Below, one piece after another: positions 7,493 through 16,095 of a DNA stretch of 64,000 nt. Position 1 is the first letter of the stretch. Each line of letters begins with the position of its first letter. The position numbers and the translations under genes are program-made. The notes below the pieces were generated by a model that saw nothing but the letters and a program-made list of their open reading frames with translations, ran no database searches and had not been told where the DNA came from. The stretch spans positions 1-64,000 of the forward strand of contig JAWSUE010000005.1 in the NCBI GenBank assembly GCA_033549065.1, read 5' to 3'. The DNA comes from Bacillota bacterium. GTDB taxonomy: Bacteria; Bacillota; Dethiobacteria; DTU022.

Positions 7493-7882
7493 TTAACGCT
7501 CGATCATCGCCAGGAAATTTTCGACCAGCCTGGGATTGTAGGTAGTACCACGGCCGGTCTGGAGGATTGCTTTGATCTTATCGTACTTCATTGCTTCCTG
7601 GTAAGGCCGTTTGCTGCGCATGGCGTCATAGACGTCGGCGATGCAGACCATCTGGCTGGCAATGTTGGGCTGCCAGTTCGGCTTGATCAGGGGGTAACCT
7701 GAACCGTCGTATTTAATATGGTGCTCCAGGGCGGCGATCATGGTCAGCTTCGGTATATTCTGCTGGTAACTGATATACTGAGCCCCTTTTAAGGTGTGGG
7801 TTTCCATCAGGGCGCGTTCGTGTGCCGTCAGTGGTCCCGGTTTCTTCAGGATAGTTAATTTAACATATACTAAATTTGCTTG
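7493..7882 (-). pseudogene. HD-GYP phosphodiesterase remnant, N-terminus lost
   Basis: This frame encodes the C-terminal half of an HD-GYP domain: ILKKPGPLTAHERALMETHT, EHHIKYDGSGYP, QMVCIADVYDAMRSKRPYQ. The frame opens after a TGA at 7883-7885 just upstream of ILKKPG, exactly where the HD dyad (HDIGK) should be, so the main metal ligands are absent. An internal ATG at 7805-7807 could start a 104-residue peptide, but it would not be active as a cyclic-di-GMP phosphodiesterase. I regard it as a decayed gene. Confidence 0.7.
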
Positions 7883-7922
7883 TCAAACCAGTTATTGGTA
7901 TTATATGATCAGATGCAAGTAT

Positions 7923-7947
7923 TGTCAGGGGGACGGGGTTGTTGACA
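7923..7947 (+). repeat. REP-like palindromic element, copy A
   Basis: TGTCA (7923-7927) and TGACA (7943-7947) bracket a GGGGGACGGGGTTGT-like core. The same design occurs at both ends of the RAYT unit (23500-23526, 24343-24369) and, inverted, at 27412-27440. It lies 18 bp before the class II aldolase start, between its putative promoter and ribosome-binding site. Confidence 0.6.
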
Positions 7948-7964
7948 ACTAAGGGGGTATCCAA

Positions 7965-8627
7965 TTGGTACGGGAAGAACAGGCCAGGAAAGAGATAGTC
8001 GAGGTAGGCAGGCGTATTTACGAGAAGGGCTTCGTTGCCGCCAATGACGGCAATATCAGTGTGCGTCTTACCGATAGCGAGATACTGACTACCCCGACAG
8101 GGGTGAGCAAGGGTTACATGAGTCCGGAAATGCTCGTTAAAGTAGACCTTGATGGCTGTAAAATAGCGGGCGATTTAAATCCCTCATCGGAGTTGAAAAT
8201 GCACCTTGAGGTTTACAGGATGCGTTCGGATGTCAATGCCGTGCTGCATGCCCATCCGCCGTTAGCAACAGCCTTCGCCGTAGCCGGCCACCCTCTTGAT
8301 AAGTCTGTGCTGCCTGAGATAATAATTACCCTGGGAAGCATTCCGCTGGTCAAGTACGGAACCCCCTCAACGGAAGAAGTTCCCGATAATATCCGGCCGC
8401 ACCTGGAGAAACATGACGCTCTGCTGCTGGAAAACCACGGAGTACTCACCATGGGTGATGACCTATTCAGTGCTTTCTACAAGATGGAAAGTGTCGAGCA
8501 TTTTGCAAAAATAAGCCTCTATGCACGTTTTCTTGGTGGCGAGCAGGAACTATCACCGGGGGAAGTGGAGAAGCTGCTCAAGGTAAGAGAAAATATGGGG
8601 ATAAAGGGTCGACATCCCGACTGTTAA
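7965..8627 (+). CDS. Class II aldolase/adducin family protein
   Basis: A 220-residue zinc aldolase of the FucA/AraD family. The zinc histidines are in VLHAHPPLATAF and LLENHGVLTMG, and GFVAANDGNISVRL is the phosphate-binding start of the fold. The family cleaves or epimerises sugar phosphates such as fuculose-1-phosphate or ribulose-5-phosphate. The substrate cannot be set from context, as neighbours are unrelated. The start is TTG 7965 with AGGGGG about 8 bp upstream. A weak promoter (TTGTCA 7880-7885, TATATG 7902-7907) is possible. Confidence 0.85.
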   Translation: MVREEQARKEIVEVGRRIYEKGFVAANDGNISVRLTDSEILTTPTGVSKGYMSPEMLVKVDLDGCKIAGDLNPSSELKMHLEVYRMRSDVNAVLHAHPPLATAFAVAGHPLDKSVLPEIIITLGSIPLVKYGTPSTEEVPDNIRPHLEKHDALLLENHGVLTMGDDLFSAFYKMESVEHFAKISLYARFLGGEQELSPGEVEKLLKVRENMGIKGRHPDC

Positions 8628-8643
8628 ATTGTTTGTTTCTGCT

Positions 8644-9144
8644 TTACTCTTCCAGGTTAGCTACCTGCATGGATACTTTTTTCTCTCCATTGCAGATCCA
8701 TTGGCTGCCCGTTTCCCGAAAGCCGTGCCTGGCGTGAAAAGCCTGGGATGGTTTGTTGGGCGGAATGGAATTGATCTCACAGCAGACCAGCGGGATATTG
8801 TGTTTGCGGGCATAATCAAATAGGTCTTTGTACAGTAAAGAACCGATTTTTTGGCCCTGGTATTTTTGATCAACCACGATCCGGTCGATATAGAGAAATT
8901 TTTGATGTCTCGCCGTGTGCCATTCATAGTTATCATTGCGATAAGGCACGCCGTCTTTCATAACCAGGATAAAAGCGGCAATATTACCGTCGACAACCGC
9001 CACCTTGTGATAGGCAGAAAGGGAGTGCAGGTGGCGAAGCCTCTCTTCATCCATTACGCTGGTGTATTCCACTTCACTGGCATTCAGTTCGACTATCTCA
9101 GGAAAATCCTGCCCCGTGGCGCTGCGGATTATTACATTTTCCAT
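8644..9144 (-). CDS. GNAT-family N-acetyltransferase
   Basis: A 166-residue acetyltransferase with FLYIDRIVVDQKYQGQKIGS, the acetyl-CoA pyrophosphate-binding loop (Q-x-x-G-x-G/S variant), and a C-terminal FHARHGFRETG. The substrate is unknown. It converges with the aldolase gene (16-bp gap) and shares direction with the CPBP protease gene upstream. Confidence 0.85.
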   Translation of the reverse strand: MENVIIRSATGQDFPEIVELNASEVEYTSVMDEERLRHLHSLSAYHKVAVVDGNIAAFILVMKDGVPYRNDNYEWHTARHQKFLYIDRIVVDQKYQGQKIGSLLYKDLFDYARKHNIPLVCCEINSIPPNKPSQAFHARHGFRETGSQWICNGEKKVSMQVANLEE

Positions 9145-9172
9145 TTCTGACTCCTCCTGAGCAATTTGGTTC

Positions 9173-9895
9173 TTAGAGCAGGATAAACGATAGGATAATG
9201 GTTACCCCGACCATTATCACATTACTAAAGCTGTGCATGATCATCGGGTAATACATACTGCCGGTTTTTTCGTAACAGTCGCCGTAAAAGAGGCCCAGGG
9301 TGAAAGAGAAGATCACCTGAAATGGGCTATAGGTTAACTCGAATGGCGAGAATGAAAAGCCTACGTGGGCCAGGCCGAATATAAAGGCGGCGATGATATT
9401 GGCCACACTTACTCTGCCGTTGAATAGCCTTGTTTTAACAAAGAGGGCAAGAACGGTGATTGCAAATGCTCTGAAGATCAGTTCCTCGGATGGTCCGGAA
9501 AGTAACAGCTGGAAGCCCAGTTGGCCTGATATGTTAACGGCAGTAAGTGGATATGCAAAAGGCTGGAATGAATTGGTCAGTACAGATGTTGCAAAAGCCC
9601 CAACTGTGTATATGCTGAAGTAGAGAATAAATTTATGAACTAATTTTTTACCGATTACCCTGTCGCCCCAACTGAATCCGAAATCAAGAGGTTTAAATTT
9701 ACCTGTAACGTAGATAATGATAAGGAAGATCAGAGCTTGAACGATATGGTGCACCGATACCCATGCGTAAGAGCCGTCAGGGTCGATAGACTGATAGTCA
9801 AAAAGGTTGGCGACTAAACCTGAAAGCCTGGGGACGGCTAACAGCAGAATAGTCAGCAGGATAACCCATAGTATTTTTTTTAGCACCTTGGCCAT
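9173..9895 (-). CDS. CPBP-family intramembrane metalloprotease
   Basis: A 240-residue polytopic membrane protein. All CPBP (Abi/CAAX protease) motifs are present: E137-E138 with R142 (SEELIFRAF), H177 (FGLAHVGF), and H221 with N225 (MHSFSNV). Family members cleave peptides within or near the membrane. In bacteria they are linked to bacteriocin self-immunity or signalling. No bacteriocin gene is visible nearby, so the role is open. Confidence 0.85.
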   Translation of the reverse strand: MAKVLKKILWVILLTILLLAVPRLSGLVANLFDYQSIDPDGSYAWVSVHHIVQALIFLIIIYVTGKFKPLDFGFSWGDRVIGKKLVHKFILYFSIYTVGAFATSVLTNSFQPFAYPLTAVNISGQLGFQLLLSGPSEELIFRAFAITVLALFVKTRLFNGRVSVANIIAAFIFGLAHVGFSFSPFELTYSPFQVIFSFTLGLFYGDCYEKTGSMYYPMIMHSFSNVIMVGVTIILSFILL

Positions 9896-10065
9896 AATTA
9901 CTCCAAGCTTAATTTAATGGTAGCGAGTCATATAAGTCTACCTAAGAATTTTAGCATATTTTTATTGGTCAGAGAAACTTTGATATTTATAATCAGGCAG
10001 GTTTTCCGCAGATTTTATTGAAAATATCAATTAACAAAATATTGTTAATCCGGGAGGAAAGGACT

Positions 10066-10251
10066 GTGAAAAAGTATCAGGTTCTGAGCCTGGAAGAATA
10101 TAACCGGCCGGTCGATGAAGATAAGATTGAAGCGGTAATAAACAGCATGGCCGAACAGGGCTGGACCTTCACCCAGTTAAACAGCGGCGGGGGTGGGGAG
10201 TCCGGCTTTTTTATGTCCTGGGTATACCTGGTTTTTGAGAAGGAAAGATAA
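10066..10251 (+). CDS. Small DUF4177-like protein
   Basis: About 61 residues: KKYQVLSLEEYN, then NSMAEQGWTFTQLNSGGGGE and a final VYLVFEKER. The pattern (short strand, helix ending GW, strand) matches DUF4177. GTG 10066 is chosen because GGGAGG (10052-10057) lies 8 bp upstream; the ATG at 10018 has no such site. An inverted repeat TTAACAA/TTGTTAA (10031-10048) just upstream could be regulatory. Function unknown. Confidence 0.7.
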   Translation: MKKYQVLSLEEYNRPVDEDKIEAVINSMAEQGWTFTQLNSGGGGESGFFMSWVYLVFEKER

Positions 10252-10276
10252 ATCCCTTTAACCTAAAGGAGTGATT

Positions 10277-10534
10277 CTATTCATCCCAATCCGGAACCGG
10301 CCGTTTTTGAACAGCTAACATAGCAGCATTAAACGCTTCGTATATATCATCTTTCTTCTTATTCTTTAAAAATTGCTTAAAGAAATCGTTTGCTTCCAGT
10401 TCTCCTGCTTCTTTGGTAAGAGCATATAAAGCGAATTGGTTCATTGAAATTCCCTGGTTTTTTGCGATTTTTTCAATTCTGGTCTTGAGATCTTCAGGTA
10501 TACGGACCGTAATTACACTCGCTTTACTCATCAT
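10277..10534 (-). CDS. Ribbon-helix-helix antitoxin (CopG/HicB-like)
   Basis: An 85-residue protein. SVITVRIPEDLKTRIEKIA followed by GISMNQFALYALTKEAG is a ribbon-helix-helix DNA-binding fold with the toxin-antitoxin HicB/CopG-like pattern. The C-terminal tail is the likely toxin-binding part. It is downstream of, and overlaps by 11 bp, a PIN-domain toxin gene: toxin first, antitoxin second, the reverse of the usual order. Confidence 0.75.
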   Translation of the reverse strand: MMSKASVITVRIPEDLKTRIEKIAKNQGISMNQFALYALTKEAGELEANDFFKQFLKNKKKDDIYEAFNAAMLAVQKRPVPDWDE

Positions 10535-10961
10535 TTTGCCTCCACAGTTTAATAAAATCTCCGGGAGTAACGACTCTTAACCGGTAATAATGAAGTTCAT
10601 TGTTTGATTTATAATGTTTTACATTTGCCGTAATTAAATATTCACTCTGACTAGCTAATGCTAATTCAATAAACTTGTTGTCAGTCTCATCAAAAAGGTT
10701 TGGCCTAAATAAAAATGATATTCGCTTTTCTAGACCAGTTAAAGCCAGCAGATCTAATATTGCTTGGATGTTTTCTATACTCAGTCCGGTTTCAATCAAA
10801 GTCTTATTTCTTTGCAAAACCTCACAATATTCGAGAAAGACCGGAACTGAAAGGGCCAACTGAACCTTCTCATCTCTTATCAATTTCAGAATTTGGTGAG
10901 AAGCTCCCTTGTTACTGTATAATGCCTGATAAATAACATTGGTATCAACTGTTATAATCAT
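10524..10961 (-). CDS. PIN-domain toxin of a TA pair
   Basis: A 145-residue PIN-domain protein starting MIITVDTNVIYQALYSNKGA, with VFLEYCEVLQR, and a C-terminal DNKFIELALASQSEYLITAN. It belongs to the group annotated as TA toxin component, PIN family (COG1569), and has the expected acidic residues. It is a probable ribonuclease. The antitoxin follows with an 11-bp overlap. Confidence 0.85.
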   Translation of the reverse strand: MIITVDTNVIYQALYSNKGASHQILKLIRDEKVQLALSVPVFLEYCEVLQRNKTLIETGLSIENIQAILDLLALTGLEKRISFLFRPNLFDETDNKFIELALASQSEYLITANVKHYKSNNELHYYRLRVVTPGDFIKLWRQNDE

Positions 10962-11055
10962 ACGCTAATGATAGCATATATGATAGCATCTTTCAAGTGA
11001 TCTATCAATTCAAATCATTAATTGAAATTAATGTAAGATGGCTAGCTCAGATGAT

Positions 11056-11844
11056 TTAATTCCATCTAATTATATTCAAAAACTCCTGGTGGAACTGGCT
11101 ATTTGATACAGCAATTCCCTTGCTTTTCAAATCAAGCAGGTTACCCATGTGATCAGTACATTTTCCACCGGCTTCTTCAAGAATCAGCATTCCAGCCGCA
11201 AAATCCCAGGGGGAAAGCTTATATTCAAAATAGGCATCAAATCGCCCGCAGGCAACCCAGCATAAATCGAGAGCAGCGCTGCCGAAGCGGCGTATGCCGT
11301 GAATATTGGCTTCAAAAAGTTTTTCTATACTCTCCAGTGTTTTGCGCATCATTAAATCCCGGTCGTAATAAAAACCTGTAGCGATTATCGCTTCCTGGAG
11401 GGATCGAGCTTCTGAGACGCTGATGGAAGTGCCGTTCAGAAAAGCGCCGCTGCCTTTTACTGCGGTAAACATTTCATCCCGGTTAGGATCAAAGATTACG
11501 CCGGCGACAACCTGACCCGTCCTGGTATACGCAATCGAAATGCTGAAATGAGGGATGGTATGGGCAAAATTATTTGTTCCATCGAGCGGATCGATTATCC
11601 ATAGGTCTTCAGCGCCTTTGTTTAACAATAAATCCTCTTCCTCGGCAAATATACCGTGTGTGGGAAAATGTTTCCGAATGCAGTCAGTTATTGTTTTCTG
11701 TGCTGTTAGATCAGCTTCCGTAACCAGGTTGCTTTTTGCTTTATCAGAAAAAGGCGTGTTTCCCAGCTTTTCCAGGATAATCTTGCCGGCCTGGCGGGCA
11801 GCTAAAATTGCTACGTCAATTTTCTTGTTTATGCTGGAGTCCAT
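11056..11844 (-). CDS. suhB: Inositol monophosphatase family protein
   Basis: A 262-residue Mg-dependent sugar/inositol phosphatase. The metal-binding motifs are clear: GIFAEEED, WIIDPLDGTNNFAH and SPWDFAAGMLILEEAGG. In bacteria SuhB-type enzymes hydrolyse inositol-1-phosphate and may also help rRNA antitermination. Some related proteins act on fructose-1,6-bisphosphate or PAP. Length and motifs are normal. It is a single gene, upstream of and divergent from the amidohydrolase at 12048. Confidence 0.85.
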   Translation of the reverse strand: MDSSINKKIDVAILAARQAGKIILEKLGNTPFSDKAKSNLVTEADLTAQKTITDCIRKHFPTHGIFAEEEDLLLNKGAEDLWIIDPLDGTNNFAHTIPHFSISIAYTRTGQVVAGVIFDPNRDEMFTAVKGSGAFLNGTSISVSEARSLQEAIIATGFYYDRDLMMRKTLESIEKLFEANIHGIRRFGSAALDLCWVACGRFDAYFEYKLSPWDFAAGMLILEEAGGKCTDHMGNLLDLKSKGIAVSNSQFHQEFLNIIRWN

Positions 11845-11993
11845 CTATAAATCATTCACTTTCTTCTTTTATAATATATTGGCAGTACCTGTAACTATTT
11901 TTTACAAAGCAACCTGTATATATTAATAATATCATAGATAATGAACTTTTATGACCGGGCAAAATGGGCAGAGATAACATAGGATGAACAGCA

Positions 11994-12002
11994 TGTTATA
12001 AT
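11994..12002 (+). promoter_or_regulatory. Extended -10 promoter element
   Basis: TGTTATAAT is an extended -10 box 46 bp ahead of the amidohydrolase start. No good -35 hexamer was found, which is normal for extended -10 promoters. Confidence 0.45.
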
Positions 12003-12047
12003 TAGTAATTGGGTGGAGAAATTTGAGCGCAGGAAAGGATTGATCCT

Positions 12048-13376
12048 ATGTCTTCAGTGCTCTTTCGAGATGCCGTAATTGTGACCATGGATCGGGAAAG
12101 GCGAATAATAAAAGGCAATTTACTGATTGAGGATGACAGGATAAAAGAGGTTAATGCTGTTGATGATCATGCTGATAGGGTCGTCGATTGTTGTGGAAGG
12201 GTTCTTATACCAGGCCTGATCCAGACCCATATTCATTTGGTCCAGGCTCTCTTCAGGGGTCAGGCTGATGATTTATCATTGCTCGATTGGCTTCGCAAGA
12301 AGATCTGGCCGCTTGAAGCTGCCCATGATGCAGATAGTATTTACTATTCGGCGATGCTTGGAATTGCTGAATTATTAAGAGGCGGGACAACATCCATCGT
12401 TGACATGGCTACAGTAAATCATACTGAAACGCTCTTCGAAGCCATAATTGAATCCGGAATAAGGGCGATGAGTGGTAAATGTATGATGGATATCGGTGAT
12501 GATACTCCTGCCGGCCTTTCTGAATCGACCGAAAACTCACTGACCAAGAGTATTCAACTGCTTGAAAAATGGCATGGCAGAGCGAATAACCGTCTGCAGT
12601 ATGCCTTCAATCCCCGATTTGTGCTTTCCTGCAGCGAAGAACTGCTCATTCAGGTGAGGGAACTGGCCAGCCGTTACAAGGTGATGATCCACTCTCATGC
12701 TTCGGAAAACAGGGATGAAATTGCCCTGGTTGAAGAGATTTTAGGCAGGAGAAATATTCTATACTTTGATGATATCGGGCTGACCGGGAATAATCTTATC
12801 CTTGCCCACTGCATCTGGGTAAATGATGAGGAACTGGATATTCTGAGAAGAAGTGGAACGGTAGTAGCCCACTGTCCTTCTTCGAACCTGAAGCTGGGGT
12901 CTGGTATCGCTCCGATTGTGCAGATGTCTGAAATGGGTATAAATCTGTCTCTCGGTGCCGATGGGGCGCCATGCAATAATAATCTGGATCCCTTCCTGGA
13001 AATGCGCACAGCAGCGCTAATTCAGAAACCGATTCACGGTCCTACAGCGCTCCCGGCCGAAAAGGTTTTTGAGATGGCGACCCTGGGAGGAGCAAAGGCG
13101 ATGAATATGAGCGGCGAGATTGGCTCTATTGAACAGGGTATGAAAGCTGACCTGGTTCTGCTGGAGATGAACCGCCCTCATAACATGCCCTCTAAAGGAA
13201 AAAGTATCTACGGGCGCCTTGTGTACGAAACGAAATCAACCGATGTATACATGACCATGGTCGACGGCAATATCCTTTATTATGATGACAGGCTGCAAAC
13301 CCTTGATGAAAGAAACATCCTTAAGCAATCCGACAAGGCGCTTGCCCGCATCCTTGAGCGGGTTGGAGAAAGATGA
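12048..13376 (+). CDS. Amidohydrolase, TRZ/ATZ/SsnA-like deaminase
   Basis: A 442-residue metal-dependent amidohydrolase. Metal ligands and catalytic residues lie in IQTHIHLVQALFRGQ (H61, H63), MIHSHASENRDE, LAHCIWV and LGADGAPCNN. This is the group that includes 5'-methylthioadenosine/SAH deaminase, guanine deaminase and SsnA. It sits at the edge of the purine-type cluster, convergent with ygeW (2-bp gap), and is a paralogue of the ssnA-like gene at 19314 with the same length. A deaminase acting on a purine or other N-heterocycle is the best inference. Confidence 0.85.
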   Translation: MSSVLFRDAVIVTMDRERRIIKGNLLIEDDRIKEVNAVDDHADRVVDCCGRVLIPGLIQTHIHLVQALFRGQADDLSLLDWLRKKIWPLEAAHDADSIYYSAMLGIAELLRGGTTSIVDMATVNHTETLFEAIIESGIRAMSGKCMMDIGDDTPAGLSESTENSLTKSIQLLEKWHGRANNRLQYAFNPRFVLSCSEELLIQVRELASRYKVMIHSHASENRDEIALVEEILGRRNILYFDDIGLTGNNLILAHCIWVNDEELDILRRSGTVVAHCPSSNLKLGSGIAPIVQMSEMGINLSLGADGAPCNNNLDPFLEMRTAALIQKPIHGPTALPAEKVFEMATLGGAKAMNMSGEIGSIEQGMKADLVLLEMNRPHNMPSKGKSIYGRLVYETKSTDVYMTMVDGNILYYDDRLQTLDERNILKQSDKALARILERVGER

Positions 13377-13378
13377 AT

Positions 13379-14362
13379 CTACTTTCCTCCCATCAAAAGG
13401 ACCATTAGTGCTTTTGAGGTGTGAAGGCGGTTTTCAGCTTCGTCGTAGACTATGGAATGAGGTCCGTCGATTACTGCATCTACTACTTCTTTACCCCTGT
13501 CAGCCGGCAGAGCATGCATGTAGTTAACATTTTCCTTGCCGAGAGCGATCTTATCTTCAGTGCAGATCCAGTGCCGGTTAGCTTCGAGAAGGTCACTGCC
13601 CATTTTGTTGTCGGGATCGGTTACCCAGCTGCCCCAGTTTTTAGGAATTACAACATCGGCATCCTCGTAGGCTGCATCCATATCATTGGTTATAGTCAGG
13701 GTGCCCCCATTTTTTTCAGCATTTCCCCGGGCCTGTTCTATGACCCAGTCCGGCAGCTCGTAGCCTTTCGGATAGGCCAACCAGACGTCCATACCGTAGC
13801 GGGGAAACAGCAAGACCTGTGACAGGGGAACAGATATCGGTTTCTTATGGCTTGTGGCGTAGGTCCAGATTATCGACACTTTCTTCCGCTTCAGATCACC
13901 CATCTTCTCCTGCATAGTCATCAGATCGGCGATTGCCTGGAGCGGATGGTACAGGTCGCACTGCATATTAATTATCGGCACTGTTGAATTATCGGCCATT
14001 TCCCGCAGGTACTTGTTTCCGATTTCCCAGAAGCAGTTACGGCAGGCAATAGCATGCCCGTAACGAGACAAGATAATTGCCGTGTCTTTTGCCACTTCAC
14101 CGTGCGAGATCTGCATAGTGCTTGTATCAAGATAATTTGCATGACCGCCAAGTTGGGCGATGCCGGCTTCCATGGAATTTCTAGTCCTGGTTGATTGTTC
14201 AAAAAACATGAGAAACATGGTCTTGTTTTCGAGATAAGGCGTATTGAGCCCCATGGCAAATTTCTTTTTTAGATCATAGGAAACCTCAAGCAGGGTATCG
14301 ATTTCTTCCCTGGTCCATTCCTGTAGTGTTATGAAATGCTTATTTTTAAAACAAGTTTGCAT
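13379..14362 (-). CDS. ygeW: YgeW-type carbamoyltransferase
   Basis: A 327-residue aspartate/ornithine carbamoyltransferase-fold protein. The carbamoyl-phosphate loop is FFEQSTRTRNSME, followed by QISHGEVAKDTA, CDLYHPLQAIADL and HALPADRGKEVVD. HALP and the other variations match the YgeW group, whose transferase substrate is still not firmly known (oxamate/ureido-type candidates). Start ATG 14362 fits GAAGGAG upstream; a GTG at 14371 is less well placed. It is the promoter-distal member of a long minus-strand run from xdhD to ygeW. Stop codon is TAG. Confidence 0.9.
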   Translation of the reverse strand: MQTCFKNKHFITLQEWTREEIDTLLEVSYDLKKKFAMGLNTPYLENKTMFLMFFEQSTRTRNSMEAGIAQLGGHANYLDTSTMQISHGEVAKDTAIILSRYGHAIACRNCFWEIGNKYLREMADNSTVPIINMQCDLYHPLQAIADLMTMQEKMGDLKRKKVSIIWTYATSHKKPISVPLSQVLLFPRYGMDVWLAYPKGYELPDWVIEQARGNAEKNGGTLTITNDMDAAYEDADVVIPKNWGSWVTDPDNKMGSDLLEANRHWICTEDKIALGKENVNYMHALPADRGKEVVDAVIDGPHSIVYDEAENRLHTSKALMVLLMGGK

Positions 14363-14384
14363 ATGGATCACTCCTTCGGGCGAT

Positions 14385-15608
14385 TTATAGCTCCGTTAAA
14401 CCGGCATATTTCCGGCTGTATAGAGTCGGGATAAGGGCGTACATAGCCGCCGCTTTGACCATTTCGTTTTTCCATGTTTTTTCGTTGGGAGCATGGGCCT
14501 GGTCTTCATGTCCCGGCCCGAAACCGACACAGGGGATGCCGAATTGTCCCATAATGGAGACTCCGTTGGTTGAAAATGTCCATTTGTCCAATTGGGGCTC
14601 CTGTCCAAACAGGCCGTTGAATGTATCTACCAGGGTCAATACAGCAGGGTGACTCTCTTCAATCATCCAGGCGGGAAAGTAGGAATCCATCGGATAGACC
14701 AGCCCGGTGTAAGATGGCTGACTGTAATCATACATTTCGACTTCGGCACCGGCTTCGCTGACAGCAGGGAGGTTTTTGACCTGGCGTATTGCTATCTCGG
14801 CGGTTTCGCCGATTGTCAGTCGGCGATCAATGGAGATGGAACAGCCGTCGGCCACGGCACAGCGGGAGGGTGAGCTGAAAAATATTTCTGATACGGTCAG
14901 CGAACCATTTCCCAGGAAATAATGTTCTCCCAGGTTCTCGTTCAGTGCTCTCAGCTCAATCAGGATCGGGGCCATTTTATAAATGGCATTATCGCCCCTC
15001 TCAGGAGCTGATCCATGGCAGCTCAAACCGCGGGTCGACAACTTTATTTCCATCCGGCCTCTCTGTCCCAGGTGGATCCGGCATGATGTGGGTTCGGTCA
15101 GGATTACCAGTTCAGGCCTGATCTTGCTTTCGCCGATAATATACTGCCAGCACAAACCATCGCAGTCCTCTTCCTGGACTGTCCCGGTTACCAACAGGGT
15201 ATAATCTCCCTCCAGTTTAAGGTCCCTGATTATTTTGGCGCCGTATACCAGGGAAGCCATTCCGCCCAGTTGGTCCGAAGCGCCCCGACCGATAATGATC
15301 TCGTTGTCTTCATATCCACTCAATGGATCGTATTCCCAAAGAGCCCGGTCTCCCACACCCACATTATCAATATGGGCATCCATGGCTATAAGATGCTTTC
15401 CATGCCCGATATAGCCCAGGATATTACCCATGGGATCAATTTCGATCCTGTCGAAACCTATCTCTTCCATCTCCTTCTTTATTCTGTTTATCCGTTTTTC
15501 TTCATGGCCGCTTTCGGCAGGTATTGCTATCATTTCTCTTAAAAACTGGGACATGGCTGGCTTGTAGATTTCTGCCCTGCACAAGATCTCTTTATAGTCG
15601 ATTTCCAT
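14385..15608 (-). CDS. ygeY: YgeY family M20 hydrolase
   Basis: A 407-residue M20 metallopeptidase-fold hydrolase. [15 protein letters not shown] gives the first metal ligands, [11 protein letters not shown] the catalytic Glu pair, and [13 protein letters not shown] the C-terminal histidine. YgeY proteins are annotated as selenium-metabolism-linked hydrolases because they travel with Se/Mo hydroxylase genes, and they have been placed in anaerobic purine/uric-acid breakdown. Start ATG 15608 follows AAAGGAG. It is 22 bp from ygeW and 25 bp from the 2Fe-2S subunit gene. Confidence 0.9.
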   Translation of the reverse strand: MEIDYKEILCRAEIYKPAMSQFLREMIAIPAESGHEEKRINRIKKEMEEIGFDRIEIDPMGNILGYIGHGKHLIAMDAHIDNVGVGDRALWEYDPLSGYEDNEIIIGRGASDQLGGMASLVYGAKIIRDLKLEGDYTLLVTGTVQEEDCDGLCWQYIIGESKIRPELVILTEPTSCRIHLGQRGRMEIKLSTRGLSCHGSAPERGDNAIYKMAPILIELRALNENLGEHYFLGNGSLTVSEIFFSSPSRCAVADGCSISIDRRLTIGETAEIAIRQVKNLPAVSEAGAEVEMYDYSQPSYTGLVYPMDSYFPAWMIEESHPAVLTLVDTFNGLFGQEPQLDKWTFSTNGVSIMGQFGIPCVGFGPGHEDQAHAPNEKTWKNEMVKAAAMYALIPTLYSRKYAGLTEL

Positions 15609-15633
15609 TTGCAGTTTCTCCTTTCGGCGACGA

Positions 15634-16095
15634 TTAATCATCCAGGGCTTTTTGTACAGCCCGGATAATATTCTGATAACCAGTGCAGCGACAAAAATGC
15701 CCTGCAAGTTCTGTTTTGATTTCTTCTGCTGAATATTGTTTGTTCTTACCAGTCATAGCTGTAGCAGTAATTACAACTCCGGGAGTACAAAATCCACACT
15801 GCACTGCCCCTTCGCTGATAAAGGTTTTTTGTACTTTGGATAGTTCTCCGTCCCGGGCAATTCCTTCGATAGTTACAATATCCCTGCCATCAGCCCACAC
15901 TCCAAGGTAGAGACATGAATTAATCGGGGTGCCATCGACAAGTACAGTGCAAGCACCGCATTCTCCTGCTCCGCAGCCCTCCTTGGCGCCGGTAAGGTGC
16001 AACCTTTTCCTGAGCACTTCTAAAAGCGTTTCACCTGTATCAATTTCAAAATCGGCTGTTTTACCGTTTACGGATAATCTGATTTTTTTAAGCAT
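15634..16095 (-). CDS. Xanthine-dehydrogenase-type 2Fe-2S subunit
   Basis: A 153-residue two-cluster iron-sulfur subunit of a molybdenum hydroxylase. [16 protein letters not shown] is the plant-ferredoxin-type cluster, and CGFCTPG with FCRCTGYQN is the four-helix cluster domain. It passes electrons from the molybdenum subunit (16956) to the FAD subunit (16088). Start ATG 16095 has AGGAGG upstream, and it overlaps the FAD gene by 8 bp. XdhC of E. coli is the closest named relative, but the symbol is used inconsistently, so none is given. Confidence 0.92.
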   Translation of the reverse strand: MLKKIRLSVNGKTADFEIDTGETLLEVLRKRLHLTGAKEGCGAGECGACTVLVDGTPINSCLYLGVWADGRDIVTIEGIARDGELSKVQKTFISEGAVQCGFCTPGVVITATAMTGKNKQYSAEEIKTELAGHFCRCTGYQNIIRAVQKALDD

